In this document: one piece after another, positions 16,588-26,263 of the stretch
Layout: each line of letters opens with the position of its first letter
Position numbering within the stretch: position 1 is the stretch's first letter
DNA from: Hyphomicrobiales bacterium
GTDB taxonomy: Bacteria; Pseudomonadota; Alphaproteobacteria; Rhizobiales; Rhizobiaceae
Assembly: GCA_900466875.1 (NCBI GenBank)
Contig: UBNQ01000017.1
Coordinates: 1-48,790, forward strand
Reading direction: 5' to 3'
Length of the DNA: 48,790 nt
Translations under genes and position numbers: made by a program
The notes under the pieces: generated by a model
Database searches by the model: none
Told to the model about the DNA's origin: nothing
Seen by the model: only the letters and a program-made list of their open reading frames with translations

Positions 16588-18333
16588 ATGTACGGGCCGA
16601 CTGATGCCGATGCAGAGGACAGGCAAGCACTGGATGAGACGCCGTCGGTCTCTCGCCGGTTCCGTACCGCTTTTGTGACGCTTGGTTCGGCGCTGGGTCC
16701 TGTCGTGGGAATGACCGCCGTCTTCGGCATCACCATACCCTTCGTCGCCCTCCATCTCCAGGCAACGCAGTATAGAGCCGAGACGCAGATCGCGACTGCC
16801 GCTCAAAGCGGCAATACGGTCCGCTCGGCCATCGAGGAGCTTGGATCGAAAGCGGCTCTGGACAATGTGATCCGCGCACTCAACCTTGCCAGCGGCGAGG
16901 AAAACCGCCCGACTATCATCCGCGTCATGTCCGAGGTTGTTTCGGGTGAGGTGACCACGGTTTCGCAAGTCGAGGAAACGGCGCGCCGGCGGCTTCGGGA
17001 TGCCATGTCCGTGGTTTACGATCCTGCCGGCAAAAGGATCGTACTCGGCGTAAAAGCCGATGATCCGCAAACCGCAGCCGCGATCGCCAATCGACTGGCG
17101 GGCGAACTCCGGCGTGCGCTTGTTTCGACTGTCGGTGAAACGCCAAGCCCGCAGCTCGACGCGATGCGCAAGGCTGCCGACAGGGCCTACTCCGCCCTAG
17201 CGGGTTTCGTCGGCAAGCTGGATGGTGAAACGCGTGCGAAACTCCAGTCGCTGCACGATGAGCGCCGCACTCTCGATGCCGATATCGCCGCTGCCGAACA
17301 GCGCCTGGCGGAACTGGGTGACAAGCAGCAGGCGGCATCATCGATGAAGCTTGCCGATGTGCTCGCCAAACCGCTTCCCGACAGCCTTGAATTCACCGGC
17401 CTCGAATACGAGCGGCAGCGATATGTGCAGGCGGAGCTGAGCGTGCAGCAGCTCACCGTCAATCTTGGTCCGCTTCACCCGCGCCTGGTCGCGGCCCAGG
17501 GCGCTCTCGACGGCGCCAAGCGGGATATCGGCGGTGCGTTGCGCCAGCTTGTGGCTTCGCTGAAAGATGATCTGGCATCGACGACGAAATCCCTGGCTGA
17601 ACTCAAGGACCGCAAGGTGGCTCTGGAGGCGGAAAAGCCGCTGAACGAGACGGCCGTGCAGCTGTCATCCCTCCATGCGGCAGCCGAAGAGGCCCGCCAC
17701 AATCTCGAAAAGATCGAAGCGGCGTCCCCGTCGTCGGGGCCTGTTGCCGTATCCGCCCCGCCGATACTGCTCGCGGCATCGCCGGCCTCCGCCGAGCGGC
17801 TCGGACCGGACGTGATCAGGCTTGCCGGTTTCGGCGCTCTTATCGGCCTTGTGGCCGGTCTCGCATTGGCGGTATTGCGGTATCGGCGCCAGGCGCAGCT
17901 GGCGAGTGATTTCGATGACATGCCTGTGTATCTGGATCTGCCCGGACGCGACGTTACGGCCGAACCTGTCGCACCGGAAGTCTTTGCCGATAATACTCGA
18001 TCTTCTGATCATCATGCGCATGACCTCGCCGATTACGATCCGGTCGAGGAGCGCTTCGCCGCAAATGACACGACCTTCGGCGACCGGATGCGCTCACTGC
18101 TGATCGACAATCGCCGCCCCGCGGCGGAAACGGCCATGCCGCTGCATGTCGCCGCCCTGGTCGGCGAATCCCTGAACCGTCGCGGTGAGGAAAATTGGCC
18201 GCGTTGGGCGGACATGTCTTCAGACGCGGCAGACTACGATCAGGACGAGCTGGCGCAGTTGCAGCGCGAACTGGCCGAGCTTCGTGAACTGGTCGCCGAA
18301 CACGCGGCTCGTCAGCTCAAGGCGACCGGCTGA
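16588..18333 (+). CDS. Wzz/GumC-type polysaccharide chain-length (PCP) protein
   Basis: A 581-residue inner-membrane protein with the two-helix PCP plan: first membrane segment about 30-55 (LGPVVGMTAVFGITIPFV), a large periplasmic coiled-coil region, then a second segment about 410-432 (LAGFGALIGLVAGLALAVLRY). The motif NLGPLHPRLVAAQ near residue 294 is typical of Wzz/GumC/ExoP proteins, whose job is to set chain length during Wzy-dependent export. No Walker A motif or tyrosine tail follows, so it is not a BY-kinase fusion; instead there is an acidic tail of about 150 residues ending in a short coiled coil (QDELAQLQRELAELRELV). A strong GAGGTGG site precedes the ATG. No polymerase or flippase gene lies near. 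Confidence 0.75.
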   Translation: MYGPTDADAEDRQALDETPSVSRRFRTAFVTLGSALGPVVGMTAVFGITIPFVALHLQATQYRAETQIATAAQSGNTVRSAIEELGSKAALDNVIRALNLASGEENRPTIIRVMSEVVSGEVTTVSQVEETARRRLRDAMSVVYDPAGKRIVLGVKADDPQTAAAIANRLAGELRRALVSTVGETPSPQLDAMRKAADRAYSALAGFVGKLDGETRAKLQSLHDERRTLDADIAAAEQRLAELGDKQQAASSMKLADVLAKPLPDSLEFTGLEYERQRYVQAELSVQQLTVNLGPLHPRLVAAQGALDGAKRDIGGALRQLVASLKDDLASTTKSLAELKDRKVALEAEKPLNETAVQLSSLHAAAEEARHNLEKIEAASPSSGPVAVSAPPILLAASPASAERLGPDVIRLAGFGALIGLVAGLALAVLRYRRQAQLASDFDDMPVYLDLPGRDVTAEPVAPEVFADNTRSSDHHAHDLADYDPVEERFAANDTTFGDRMRSLLIDNRRPAAETAMPLHVAALVGESLNRRGEENWPRWADMSSDAADYDQDELAQLQRELAELRELVAEHAARQLKATG

Positions 18334-18451
18334 TCCGGCCTACACCGCACAAACCCCTTGCATTTGCCGGATGGGGACAGCATAGGGCGTGGACGGGCAA
18401 TCGGACCGCTGCCGATCCCCTAAGTTGACGCTGGGAAGCGAGGAGTTCACC

Positions 18452-19351
18452 GTGGCATTTGTGATCGATGGCAAGGAAGCAGCCGCTTCCGTGATTTCCG
18501 CCGTAACCGAGGCATCTGCGTCGCTGGAAGGCAAAACCGGCGTCAAGCCGGGCCTCGCGGTCGTCATCGTCGGCAATGATCCGGCAAGCCACGCCTATGT
18601 CAATTCCAAGGGCAAGATGGCCAAGCAATGTGGCTTCAACTCCATCCAGCACACATTGCCGGAAGAGACGACGCAGGAGGAATTGCAGACCCTCGTCGAC
18701 ACGCTCAACGCCGATCCGCAGGTTCACGGCATTCTCGTGCAATTGCCTTTACCCAAGCACTTCGATTCCGACGCGATCGTCCAGTCGATCCTGCCTGAAA
18801 AGGATGTCGACGGGCTCAACATCGCCAATGCCGGCAAGATCGCCACGGGCGACCTCGAAAGCGGTCTCATCTCCTGCACGCCGGCCGGTTCGATGCTGCT
18901 GGTCAAACGTGTCCATGGTGAGGATCTTTCGGGCCTCAACGCGGTCGTCATCGGCCGTTCCAACCTGTTCGGCAAGCCGATGGGCCTGCTGCTTCTCGCA
19001 GCCAACGCCACCGTCACCATGGCGCATTCGCGCACCAAGGATCTCGCATCCGTCTGCCGCAATGCCGATATTCTCGTCGCTGCCGTCGGCCGGGCCGAGA
19101 TGGTCAGGCGCGACTGGGTAAAGCCGGGTGCCACCATCATCGATGTTGGCATCAATCGCGTCCCGGCGCCGGAAAAGGGCGAAGGCAAGACCAAGCTCGT
19201 CGGTGACGTCGCTTTCGCAGAAGCTTCCGAAATTGCCGCCTCGATTACCCCCGTTCCGGGCGGCGTCGGGCCAATGACGATCGCCATGCTGATGGCCAAC
19301 ACGGTCATCGCCGCGCATCGCTCCGCGGGTCTGGCTGCACCTAAGTTTTGA
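18452..19351 (+). CDS. folD: Methylene-THF dehydrogenase / methenyl-THF cyclohydrolase FolD
   Basis: FolD is the bifunctional cytoplasmic enzyme that interconverts 5,10-methylene-, 5,10-methenyl- and 10-formyl-tetrahydrofolate using NADP. Signatures are [16 protein letters not shown] (active-site Tyr and Lys), [41 protein letters not shown] (Rossmann nucleotide site) and [19 protein letters not shown] place the start at the GTG at 18452 because GAGGAG ends 6 bases before it and the 300-residue product matches the family length; the upstream ATG at 18389 adds a non-family, Arg/Ser-rich 21-residue lead. Stands alone between the accessory island and the agl operon. Confidence 0.95.
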   Translation: MAFVIDGKEAAASVISAVTEASASLEGKTGVKPGLAVVIVGNDPASHAYVNSKGKMAKQCGFNSIQHTLPEETTQEELQTLVDTLNADPQVHGILVQLPLPKHFDSDAIVQSILPEKDVDGLNIANAGKIATGDLESGLISCTPAGSMLLVKRVHGEDLSGLNAVVIGRSNLFGKPMGLLLLAANATVTMAHSRTKDLASVCRNADILVAAVGRAEMVRRDWVKPGATIIDVGINRVPAPEKGEGKTKLVGDVAFAEASEIAASITPVPGGVGPMTIAMLMANTVIAAHRSAGLAAPKF

Positions 19352-19508
19352 TCTTATAAGGCGCAATTATTCTTGTGTGCGACAAAGGGTTGCGTTTGCG
19401 GCCCCTTGATTCTTAGCAGAGCGCGTTAAATCACTATCCGGGTTGCTTTCCTTGCTCTGGAAGGCTGCTTTTCAGATCGAACACGATGTCTGACGGGAGG
19501 ATGATTTG

Positions 19509-20870
19509 ATGAGGACTTCGCTATGGATAGGCACCGCTCTGCTTGCCTTGATCGCAGGGAGTGCCAGCGCTCAGGAGCTGAAGTTCCCACCCGGAGAGGA
19601 CGCGAAATTCAACTGGAAAAGCTTTGAGGATTTCAAGGCCGCTCACGCGGACCTGAAAGGCCAGAGCCTGACCCTGTTCGGCCCATGGCGCGGGGAGGAC
19701 GAAGTTCTTTTCAACAGCGTGCTGGCATATTTCAACGCTGCGACCGGCATCAACGGCAAATACTCGTCCTCGGAAAACTACGAGCAGCAGATCGTCATCG
19801 ACACTCAGGCCGGTTCGCCGCCGAATATCGCCATCATCCCGCAGCCCGGCCTTCTGGCCGACCTCGCCACCAAGGGTTTCCTCACGCCGCTCGGCCAGGA
19901 AAATGCAGATTGGGTGAAGACGAATTACGGTTCCGGCGAGGACTGGATCCGCTACGGTACCTATAAGGGCAAGGACGGCCAGGAAGGTTATTTCGGCTTC
20001 CCGTTCAAGGCCGACCTGAAGTCATTGGTCTGGTATGTGCCGGAAAACTTTGAGGAAGCCGGTTACGAGGTACCCAAGACCATGGAGGATCTGGTGGCGC
20101 TGACCGACCAGATCGTCGAGGATGGCGGTGTGCCGTGGTGCATCGGTCTCGGCTCTGGCGGCGCCACGGGCTGGCCGGCTACCGACTGGGTCGAGGACAT
20201 GATGCTGCGCACCCAGACGCCTGAAACCTACGACAAGTGGGTGAGCAACGAGGTGAAGTTCGACGACCCGGCCGTCGTCGGTGCGATCGAGGAATTCGGC
20301 AAGTTCGCCAAGAACGAAAAATACGTGGCCGGCGGCGTGGCAGCGGTTGCCTCCACCGATTTCCGCGACAGCCCTAAGGGTCTCTTCGACATCCCGCCGA
20401 AATGCTACCTGCATCACCAGGCCTCCTTCGTCCCGTCTTTCTTCCCGCCGGACAAGGAGCTGGGTGTCGATGCAGATTTCTTCTACCTGCCGACCTACGC
20501 CTCCAAGCCTGAACTCGGCACGCCGGTTCTCGGTGCCGGCACCTTCTTCGCCATCACCAAGGATAGCCCCGCTTCAAAAGCTTTCATCGAATTCCTGAAG
20601 ACGCCGATCGCCCACGAGGTCTGGATGGCGCAGGCCTCCTTCCTCACCCCATACAAGGGCGTGAAACTGGACGCCTATGCCAACGAAGTGTTGAAGAAGC
20701 AGGGCGAACTGCTGACCAACGCAACGACGTTCCGCTTTGACGCATCCGACCAGATGCCCGGCAAGATCGGCGCCGGCGCCTTCTGGACCGGCATGATCGA
20801 TTATGTCGGCGGCAAGGACGCAAAGACGGCGGCTGGCGAAATCCAGAAAGCCTGGGACGGGTTGAAGTAG
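19509..20870 (+). CDS. aglE: Alpha-glucoside ABC transporter, periplasmic binding protein AglE
   Basis: AglE binds sucrose, maltose, trehalose and other alpha-glucosides for the AglEFGK importer. The precursor has a signal peptide (MRTSLWIGTALLALIAG, likely cut after ASA before QELKF) and a mature part of about 430 residues with the extracellular solute-binding pattern (SPPNIAIIPQPGLLADLATKG, KSLVWYVPENF). The ATG at 19509 follows GGGAGG at a 9-base distance. First gene of the operon, followed by an inverted-repeat element and aglF. I see no adjacent LacI-type aglR gene, which in S. meliloti lies just upstream. Confidence 0.93.
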   Translation: MRTSLWIGTALLALIAGSASAQELKFPPGEDAKFNWKSFEDFKAAHADLKGQSLTLFGPWRGEDEVLFNSVLAYFNAATGINGKYSSSENYEQQIVIDTQAGSPPNIAIIPQPGLLADLATKGFLTPLGQENADWVKTNYGSGEDWIRYGTYKGKDGQEGYFGFPFKADLKSLVWYVPENFEEAGYEVPKTMEDLVALTDQIVEDGGVPWCIGLGSGGATGWPATDWVEDMMLRTQTPETYDKWVSNEVKFDDPAVVGAIEEFGKFAKNEKYVAGGVAAVASTDFRDSPKGLFDIPPKCYLHHQASFVPSFFPPDKELGVDADFFYLPTYASKPELGTPVLGAGTFFAITKDSPASKAFIEFLKTPIAHEVWMAQASFLTPYKGVKLDAYANEVLKKQGELLTNATTFRFDASDQMPGKIGAGAFWTGMIDYVGGKDAKTAAGEIQKAWDGLK

Positions 20871-20898
20871 GAAACACTTCACAAGGCGATGTTCTTAT

Positions 20899-21031
20899 AA
20901 CCCCCTCTGGCCTGCCGGCCATCTCCCCCACAAGGGGGGGGAAGACCAGGGCACTAACTCCGCCCGGAATTGGCAAACTGCGAGGCGGCTGGGTTAAGCC
21001 CTCCCCCTTGTGGGGAGGGTTTGGGAGGGGA
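20899..21031. repeat. Inverted pair of C/G-rich intergenic repeats between aglE and aglF
   Basis: Left arm near 20899-20941 (a CCCCCTCT block, then CTCCCCCACAAGGGGG) and right arm near 20999-21031 (CCTCCCCCTTGTGGGGAGGG, then GGGAGGGG) are inverted copies of the same rhizobial REP-like sequence, and each arm also folds on itself. It starts 29 bases after the aglE stop. A strong RNA structure here would protect aglE message from 3' decay or reduce read-through into aglF, as known for the malE-malF REP of E. coli; that effect here is inference. Confidence 0.7.
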
Positions 21032-21083
21032 CTTTCATGACAGGGCGGCTATTGCGCCGCAACGCATAAACGGGAGGGGCAGC

Positions 21084-22097
21084 ATGGCATCGCAGATCGT
21101 ATCGGCCTTTGGCGCTGTAATCGCCGGCGTCTTCGCCTGTGCGCTCTATTATTGGCTTTCCGATAAGCTGCTACAGATCGTCCTGCCTGTACGCTCGGGA
21201 GACGTGCAGCGGATTTCGGCCAATCTCAAGCATCATGCCGCGATCCGGCCCTGGCTTTTCCTTGGCCCCGCATTGCTTCTGATGATCGTCTACCTCGTCT
21301 ATCCCGTCATAGCCACCTTCATCCTGTCCTTCTATGATCGCTCCGGCGGCAATTTCATCGGGCTGGCCAATTACAAATGGGCGGCGACCGACGCGCAGTT
21401 TCGCCAGTCGATCTTCAACAACATCCTCTGGCTTGCGGTCGTACCTGCCGCCTGCACCTTCTTCGGCCTCGTCATCGCCGTGCTGACCGACCGCATATGG
21501 TGGGGCAATATCGCAAAAAGCCTGATCTTCATGCCGATGGCGATCTCCTTCGTCGGGGCCTCCGTCATCTGGAAATTCATCTACGAATATCGCGGCGCGG
21601 ACGGCACGCAGATCGGCCTCCTGAACGCCATCGTGCAGTTTTTCGGTGGCGACCCGCAGGTCTGGATCGCCATGCCGATCTGGAACAATTTTTTCCTGAT
21701 GGTGATCCTGATCTGGATCCAGACGGGTTTCGCCATGGTCATCCTGTCGGCCGCACTTCGCGGTATTCCCGAAGAGACGATAGAGGCGGCCGTGATCGAC
21801 GGCGCCAACGGCTGGCAGATCTTCTGGAAGATCATGGTGCCGCAGATCTGGGGCACGATCGCGGTGGTCTGGACGACGATCACCATTCTCGTCCTCAAGG
21901 TTTTCGATATCGTGCTGACCATGACCAACGGCCAGTGGAACACGATGGTGCTGGCAAACCTGATGTTCGACTGGATGTTCCGCGGCGGCGGCGACAGCGG
22001 CCGAAGCGCGGTCATCGCGCTGATCATCATGGCGGCCGTCACGCCGATCATGATCTGGAACATCCGCCAGGCCAGCGAAGACCGGGGAGGGCACTGA
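21084..22097 (+). CDS. aglF: Alpha-glucoside ABC transporter permease AglF
   Basis: MalF-type inner-membrane permease, 337 residues from the ATG at 21084, which has GGGAGGGG shortly upstream; an open frame further upstream from 20970 runs through the repeat and is rejected. Several hydrophobic segments (for example PWLFLGPALLLMIVYLVYPVIATFIL and FVGASVIWKFIYEY) and the ATPase-contact EAA loop EETIEAAVIDGANGWQIFWKI identify the family. One base separates its stop from aglG. Confidence 0.93.
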   Translation: MASQIVSAFGAVIAGVFACALYYWLSDKLLQIVLPVRSGDVQRISANLKHHAAIRPWLFLGPALLLMIVYLVYPVIATFILSFYDRSGGNFIGLANYKWAATDAQFRQSIFNNILWLAVVPAACTFFGLVIAVLTDRIWWGNIAKSLIFMPMAISFVGASVIWKFIYEYRGADGTQIGLLNAIVQFFGGDPQVWIAMPIWNNFFLMVILIWIQTGFAMVILSAALRGIPEETIEAAVIDGANGWQIFWKIMVPQIWGTIAVVWTTITILVLKVFDIVLTMTNGQWNTMVLANLMFDWMFRGGGDSGRSAVIALIIMAAVTPIMIWNIRQASEDRGGH

Positions 22098-22098
22098 C

Positions 22099-23271
22099 AT
22101 GAACGCAGCGATCAATCTTCGCCGCATCGGCTTGCCCCGCCTGATCGTTCATTTTTCGGTTCTGGTCATCTGCATTCTTTGGCTGATCCCGACGATCGGG
22201 ATCCTCGTCACGTCACTGCGCGAGCCGGGCCAGATCGCGTCGTCCGGCTGGTGGACGTCGTTCACCGGTGCCGCCGAAACCAGCGCCGCGCGCCTCGGCG
22301 AACCATCGACGGCAAAACAGGATGGTCCGAATTACGTGATTTCCGGTTCGGTCTTCGATGGCACCGAGGGCGGAAATCCGGCAGGCGCCGTCCGCGCCTT
22401 CGGCACCAAGGTTGCCGCACCCACCGAATTTGTAGCCGGCGAGGCTGCGGATATCGGCGATGGCGAGACGCTGACCGTCAACGAGGACGGCACTTACGTC
22501 TATTCGAAGAATGCGCCATTCGACGACGAGCGCGGCAAGCGTGTCTATCTCTCCGTCGCGCAGCCGCCGTCCTTCACGCTCGACAATTACCGCACGGTCT
22601 TGACCTCGCAGGGGATCGGTCAGGCTTTCGTCAATTCGCTGACCGTCGCCATCCCGGCAACGATCATCCCCATCCTCATCTCTGCCTTCGCAGCCTATGC
22701 GCTGTCATGGATGCAGTTTCCCGGCCGGGCAATCATCATCGCCGTCGTCGTCGGCCTGATCGTCGTGCCCTTGCAGATGTCGCTCATCCCGCTGTTGAAA
22801 ATGTATAACGAGATCGGCGCCTTCTTCGGTATCGCGTCCCGCAGTTACGTCGGCATATGGCTGGCGCATGCCGCCTTCGGCATGCCGCTCGCCATCTATC
22901 TCCTGCGCAATTACATTGCCGGCCTACCGAAGGAAGTGATCGAATCCGCCCGCGTCGATGGCGCCAGCGATTTCGAGATTTTCGTGCGGATCGTGCTGCC
23001 TCTGTCTTTCCCGGCGCTGGCGTCCTTCTCCATCTTCCAGTTCCTCTGGACCTGGAACGACCTTCTGGTCGCCATGGTCTTCCTCGGCACCGGCAAGGAT
23101 CAGCTCGTACTGACCGGCGCGCTCAATGCGCTGCTCGGTTCCATGGGCGGAAAGTGGGAAATCCTCACCGCTTCGGCTTTCATTACCATCATCGTCCCGA
23201 TTATCGTCTTTTTTGCCCTGCAGCGATACCTCGTCCGCGGCCTCCTCGCGGGCTCAGTCAAGGGCGGCTGA
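22099..23271 (+). CDS. aglG: Alpha-glucoside ABC transporter permease AglG
   Basis: MalG-type permease of 390 residues. After the first membrane helix (LIVHFSVLVICILWLIPTIG) comes a periplasmic stretch of about 130 residues (roughly 40-165), longer than in most MalG relatives but, as I recall, typical of AglG. Then follow the standard core helices and the EAA loop (PKEVIESARVDGASDFEIFVRI). Its GGGAGGG ribosome site lies inside the end of aglF, so translation is probably coupled. Confidence 0.92.
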   Translation: MNAAINLRRIGLPRLIVHFSVLVICILWLIPTIGILVTSLREPGQIASSGWWTSFTGAAETSAARLGEPSTAKQDGPNYVISGSVFDGTEGGNPAGAVRAFGTKVAAPTEFVAGEAADIGDGETLTVNEDGTYVYSKNAPFDDERGKRVYLSVAQPPSFTLDNYRTVLTSQGIGQAFVNSLTVAIPATIIPILISAFAAYALSWMQFPGRAIIIAVVVGLIVVPLQMSLIPLLKMYNEIGAFFGIASRSYVGIWLAHAAFGMPLAIYLLRNYIAGLPKEVIESARVDGASDFEIFVRIVLPLSFPALASFSIFQFLWTWNDLLVAMVFLGTGKDQLVLTGALNALLGSMGGKWEILTASAFITIIVPIIVFFALQRYLVRGLLAGSVKGG

Positions 23272-23298
23272 TCGATCACGAACGCACAAGGATATTGA

Positions 23299-24966
23299 AT
23301 GAGCATTTCCGCTGACGCAGTTGCTACGCCGGACAAGACCCAGGAACAGGATTGGTGGCGCGGTGCCGTCATCTACCAGATCTACCCGCGCTCCTTTCAG
23401 GATTCCAACGGCGATGGCATCGGCGACCTGAAAGGCATCACTGCCCGCCTGCCGCATATCGCGGCGCTTGGCGCGGATGCAGTGTGGATCTCACCCTTCT
23501 TCCCGTCGCCGATGAAGGATTTCGGTTACGACGTCGCGAACTATATCGATGTCGATCCGATGTTCGGCACGCTGTCGGATTTCGACGGCATGATCGCGGA
23601 GGCGCATCGCCTCGGCATCAAGGTGATGATCGATCTGGTCATGTCCCATTCGTCCGACCAGCATCCGTGGTTCATCGAAAGCCGCTCCTCGCGCTTCAAT
23701 CCCAAGGCCGACTGGTATGTCTGGTCCGACGCCAAGCCGGACGGCTCGCCGCCCAACAACTGGCTGTCGATCTTCGGCGGGTCCGCCTGGCACTGGGATC
23801 CGACGCGCATGCAGTACTACATGCACAACTTCCTGACCTCCCAGCCGGATCTCAACCTGCATAATGCGGAAGTGCAGGATGCGCTGCTCGATCTCACCCG
23901 CTTCTGGCTGAAACGCGGCGTTGATGGTTTCCGCCTCGATACGATCAACTTCTATTTCCACGACAAGGAATTGCGCGACAACCCGGCGCTCGATCCCGCA
24001 CGTCGTAACGCATCCACGGCGCCTGCGGTAAACCCCTATAACTTCCAGGAGCATCTCTACGACAAGAGCCGCCCGGAAAATATCGAGTTCCTCAAGCGTT
24101 TCCGCGCCGTGCTGAACGAGTTTCCCGCCATCGCCGCCGTCGGCGAGGTTGGCGATAGCCAGCGCGGTCTTGAGATCGTCGGAGAATACACGTCCGGCGG
24201 CGACAAGATGCATATGTGCTACGCCTTCGAATTCCTGGCGCCCGATGCGCTGACGCCGGCACGCGTGCAGGAAACCCAGCATGCCTTTGCTGCGGCTGCT
24301 CCGGAAGGCTGGGTCTGCTGGGCTTTCTCCAACCACGATGTGGTGCGCCATGTCATCCGCTGGGGCCAGGAGGTTCTCGATCGTGATGGCTATGCAAAGA
24401 TGCTTTCGGCCATTCTGTTGTCCCAGCGGGGCTCCGTCTGCCTCTATCAGGGTGAGGAACTCGGTCTGACGGAAGCCGACATCGCCTATGCCGACCTGCA
24501 GGATCCCTACGGCATCCAGTTCTGGCCGGAATTCAAGGGCCGCGACGGCTGCCGCACGCCGATGCCCTGGGATGCGCAGGCGCTGCAGGCCGGTTTTTCG
24601 ACCGCCGAGCGCACATGGCTGCCGATTCCGGTCGAACATCAGCTGAAGGCGGTCAGCGCCCAATATGGCGACCCGGCCTCAGTGCTGGAGCAGTATCGGC
24701 GCTTCCTCGCCTTCCGGAAGCAAAATCCGGCTCTATCGAAGGGCGAGATCACCTTCCTGCCCGCGGAAGAACCTTTGCTCGCCTATGAAAGGCAGCATGG
24801 CAACGAGATCGTCCTGTGCATGTTCAACATGAGCCCTAATTCCCTATCGACGGTACTGCCCGATGGAAACTGGGAAGTGCTGGAAGGGCATGGGTTCGAG
24901 ACGCCGCTGGAAGGCCGCAGCATCGACCTGCCGGCCTGGGGCGCGTTTTTCGCCCGGCAGGTATAG
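23299..24966 (+). CDS. aglA: Cytoplasmic alpha-glucosidase AglA (GH13)
   Basis: AglA hydrolyses imported alpha-glucosides to monosaccharides in the cytoplasm. The 555 residues show all GH13 regions: WWRGAVIYQIYPRSFQDSNGDGIGDL, DLVMSHSSDQHPWF, GFRLDTINFY with the nucleophile Asp, AVGEVGD with the acid/base Glu, and FSNHDVVRH with the transition-state Asp. No signal peptide. An AAGGA site precedes the ATG. Placed between permease and ATPase genes of the same importer, as in S. meliloti. Confidence 0.94.
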   Translation: MSISADAVATPDKTQEQDWWRGAVIYQIYPRSFQDSNGDGIGDLKGITARLPHIAALGADAVWISPFFPSPMKDFGYDVANYIDVDPMFGTLSDFDGMIAEAHRLGIKVMIDLVMSHSSDQHPWFIESRSSRFNPKADWYVWSDAKPDGSPPNNWLSIFGGSAWHWDPTRMQYYMHNFLTSQPDLNLHNAEVQDALLDLTRFWLKRGVDGFRLDTINFYFHDKELRDNPALDPARRNASTAPAVNPYNFQEHLYDKSRPENIEFLKRFRAVLNEFPAIAAVGEVGDSQRGLEIVGEYTSGGDKMHMCYAFEFLAPDALTPARVQETQHAFAAAAPEGWVCWAFSNHDVVRHVIRWGQEVLDRDGYAKMLSAILLSQRGSVCLYQGEELGLTEADIAYADLQDPYGIQFWPEFKGRDGCRTPMPWDAQALQAGFSTAERTWLPIPVEHQLKAVSAQYGDPASVLEQYRRFLAFRKQNPALSKGEITFLPAEEPLLAYERQHGNEIVLCMFNMSPNSLSTVLPDGNWEVLEGHGFETPLEGRSIDLPAWGAFFARQV

Positions 24967-24997
24967 AATAGAAGGTTAGGGGAGGAGGGAACCAGTC

Positions 24998-26086
24998 ATG
25001 ACCGGCGTAACGCTCAAGGAAATCCGCAAGTCCTATGGCCAGGTCAAGGTGTTGCATGGCATCGACCTGGACATAGACCAGGGTGAGTTCATCGTCTTCG
25101 TCGGTCCGTCCGGCTGCGGAAAGTCGACCCTGCTTCGGATGATTGCCGGGCTCGAAACCGTGACCTCGGGCGAGATGTCGATCGACGGCGAGGTGGTCAA
25201 CGAAGTTCCTCCTTCGCGTCGCGGCATCGCCATGGTCTTCCAGTCCTATGCGCTTTACCCGCATATGACGGTCTACGACAACATGGCCTTCGGCATGCGG
25301 ATCGCGCGCGAAAGCAAGACAGAAATCGATCGCCGCGTCCGCGCGGCTGCCGACACTCTCCAGCTCACCCCCTATCTCGACCGCCTGCCGAAGGCACTCT
25401 CCGGTGGCCAGCGCCAGCGCGTTGCCATCGGCCGCGCCATCTGCCGAAATCCCAAGGTCTTCCTGTTCGACGAGCCTCTGTCCAATCTCGATGCGGCGCT
25501 GCGCGTAGCGACCCGCATCGAGATCGCCAAGCTCAAGGACAAGCTGGCCGATACGACGATGATCTACGTCACTCACGATCAGGTCGAAGCGATGACGCTC
25601 GCGGACCGCATTGTCGTTCTGTCGGCCGGCAAGATCGAGCAGGTCGGGCCGCCGCTGGAGCTCTATGAGCGCCCGGCCAATCTGTTCGTTGCCCGCTTCA
25701 TCGGTTCCCCGGCAATGAACATCCTGCCGGTCACGGTCAGTGAGCCCGGTGCCGAAGCCGCGCTCAGCCTCAAGGGTGGACGCTCCGCCAAAGTGCCGAT
25801 CGCGATACCTGCTTCAGATAAAGGAAAGCCCGCAAGCCTTGGCGTCCGACCTGAAGATCTGGAGATATCGACAGGCGATGACTACCTCATCGAAGGCCGC
25901 GTGCTTCTGGTCGAAGCGCTTGGCGAAGTGACCCTGCTTTATCTCGAAGGCGGTGCCGGCGAAGAGCCGATCGTCGTCAAATTGCCGGGCATATCCGATG
26001 TCTCCAAGGGCGATATCGTCCGTCTCAAGGCGCCGTCTCAGAAGCTGCATCTGTTCAACGCCGAAGGCAGGACATATCGGCTCTAG
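24998..26086 (+). CDS. aglK: Alpha-glucoside ABC transporter ATPase AglK (MsmK/UgpC type)
   Basis: ATPase subunit, 362 residues. Walker A GPSGCGKST, Q-loop FQSYALYPHM, signature ALSGGQRQRVAIGRA, Walker B VFLFDEPLSNLD, and switch His in YVTHDQVEAM are all present. A C-terminal regulatory MalK-like OB domain follows (SLGVRPEDLEI). The ribosome site GGGGAGGAGGGA is very strong. Last gene of aglEFGAK; the gap to aglA is 31 bases. Confidence 0.94.
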   Translation: MTGVTLKEIRKSYGQVKVLHGIDLDIDQGEFIVFVGPSGCGKSTLLRMIAGLETVTSGEMSIDGEVVNEVPPSRRGIAMVFQSYALYPHMTVYDNMAFGMRIARESKTEIDRRVRAAADTLQLTPYLDRLPKALSGGQRQRVAIGRAICRNPKVFLFDEPLSNLDAALRVATRIEIAKLKDKLADTTMIYVTHDQVEAMTLADRIVVLSAGKIEQVGPPLELYERPANLFVARFIGSPAMNILPVTVSEPGAEAALSLKGGRSAKVPIAIPASDKGKPASLGVRPEDLEISTGDDYLIEGRVLLVEALGEVTLLYLEGGAGEEPIVVKLPGISDVSKGDIVRLKAPSQKLHLFNAEGRTYRL

Positions 26087-26263
26087 GCGGTAAGACTGGG
26101 TTCACCACATTTCACGAACCGGTCCGCCTGGCTGTGCAGAAACGGGATGCGCCAACCCCTTGTTAAACTTCACGGCCTAGCCTTGGGTCGTAAGTATAGG
26201 AGTACAGTCGTGGGTGCGGCGCCAGTTAACAAAAATCATTATCTGAACAAGGAAGAGTCTTTC

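Noticed and set aside
20970..21083. 38-residue N-terminal extension of AglF
   Set aside because: It translates the intergenic repeat; the ATG at 21084 has a strong ribosome site and starts the family-like sequence.
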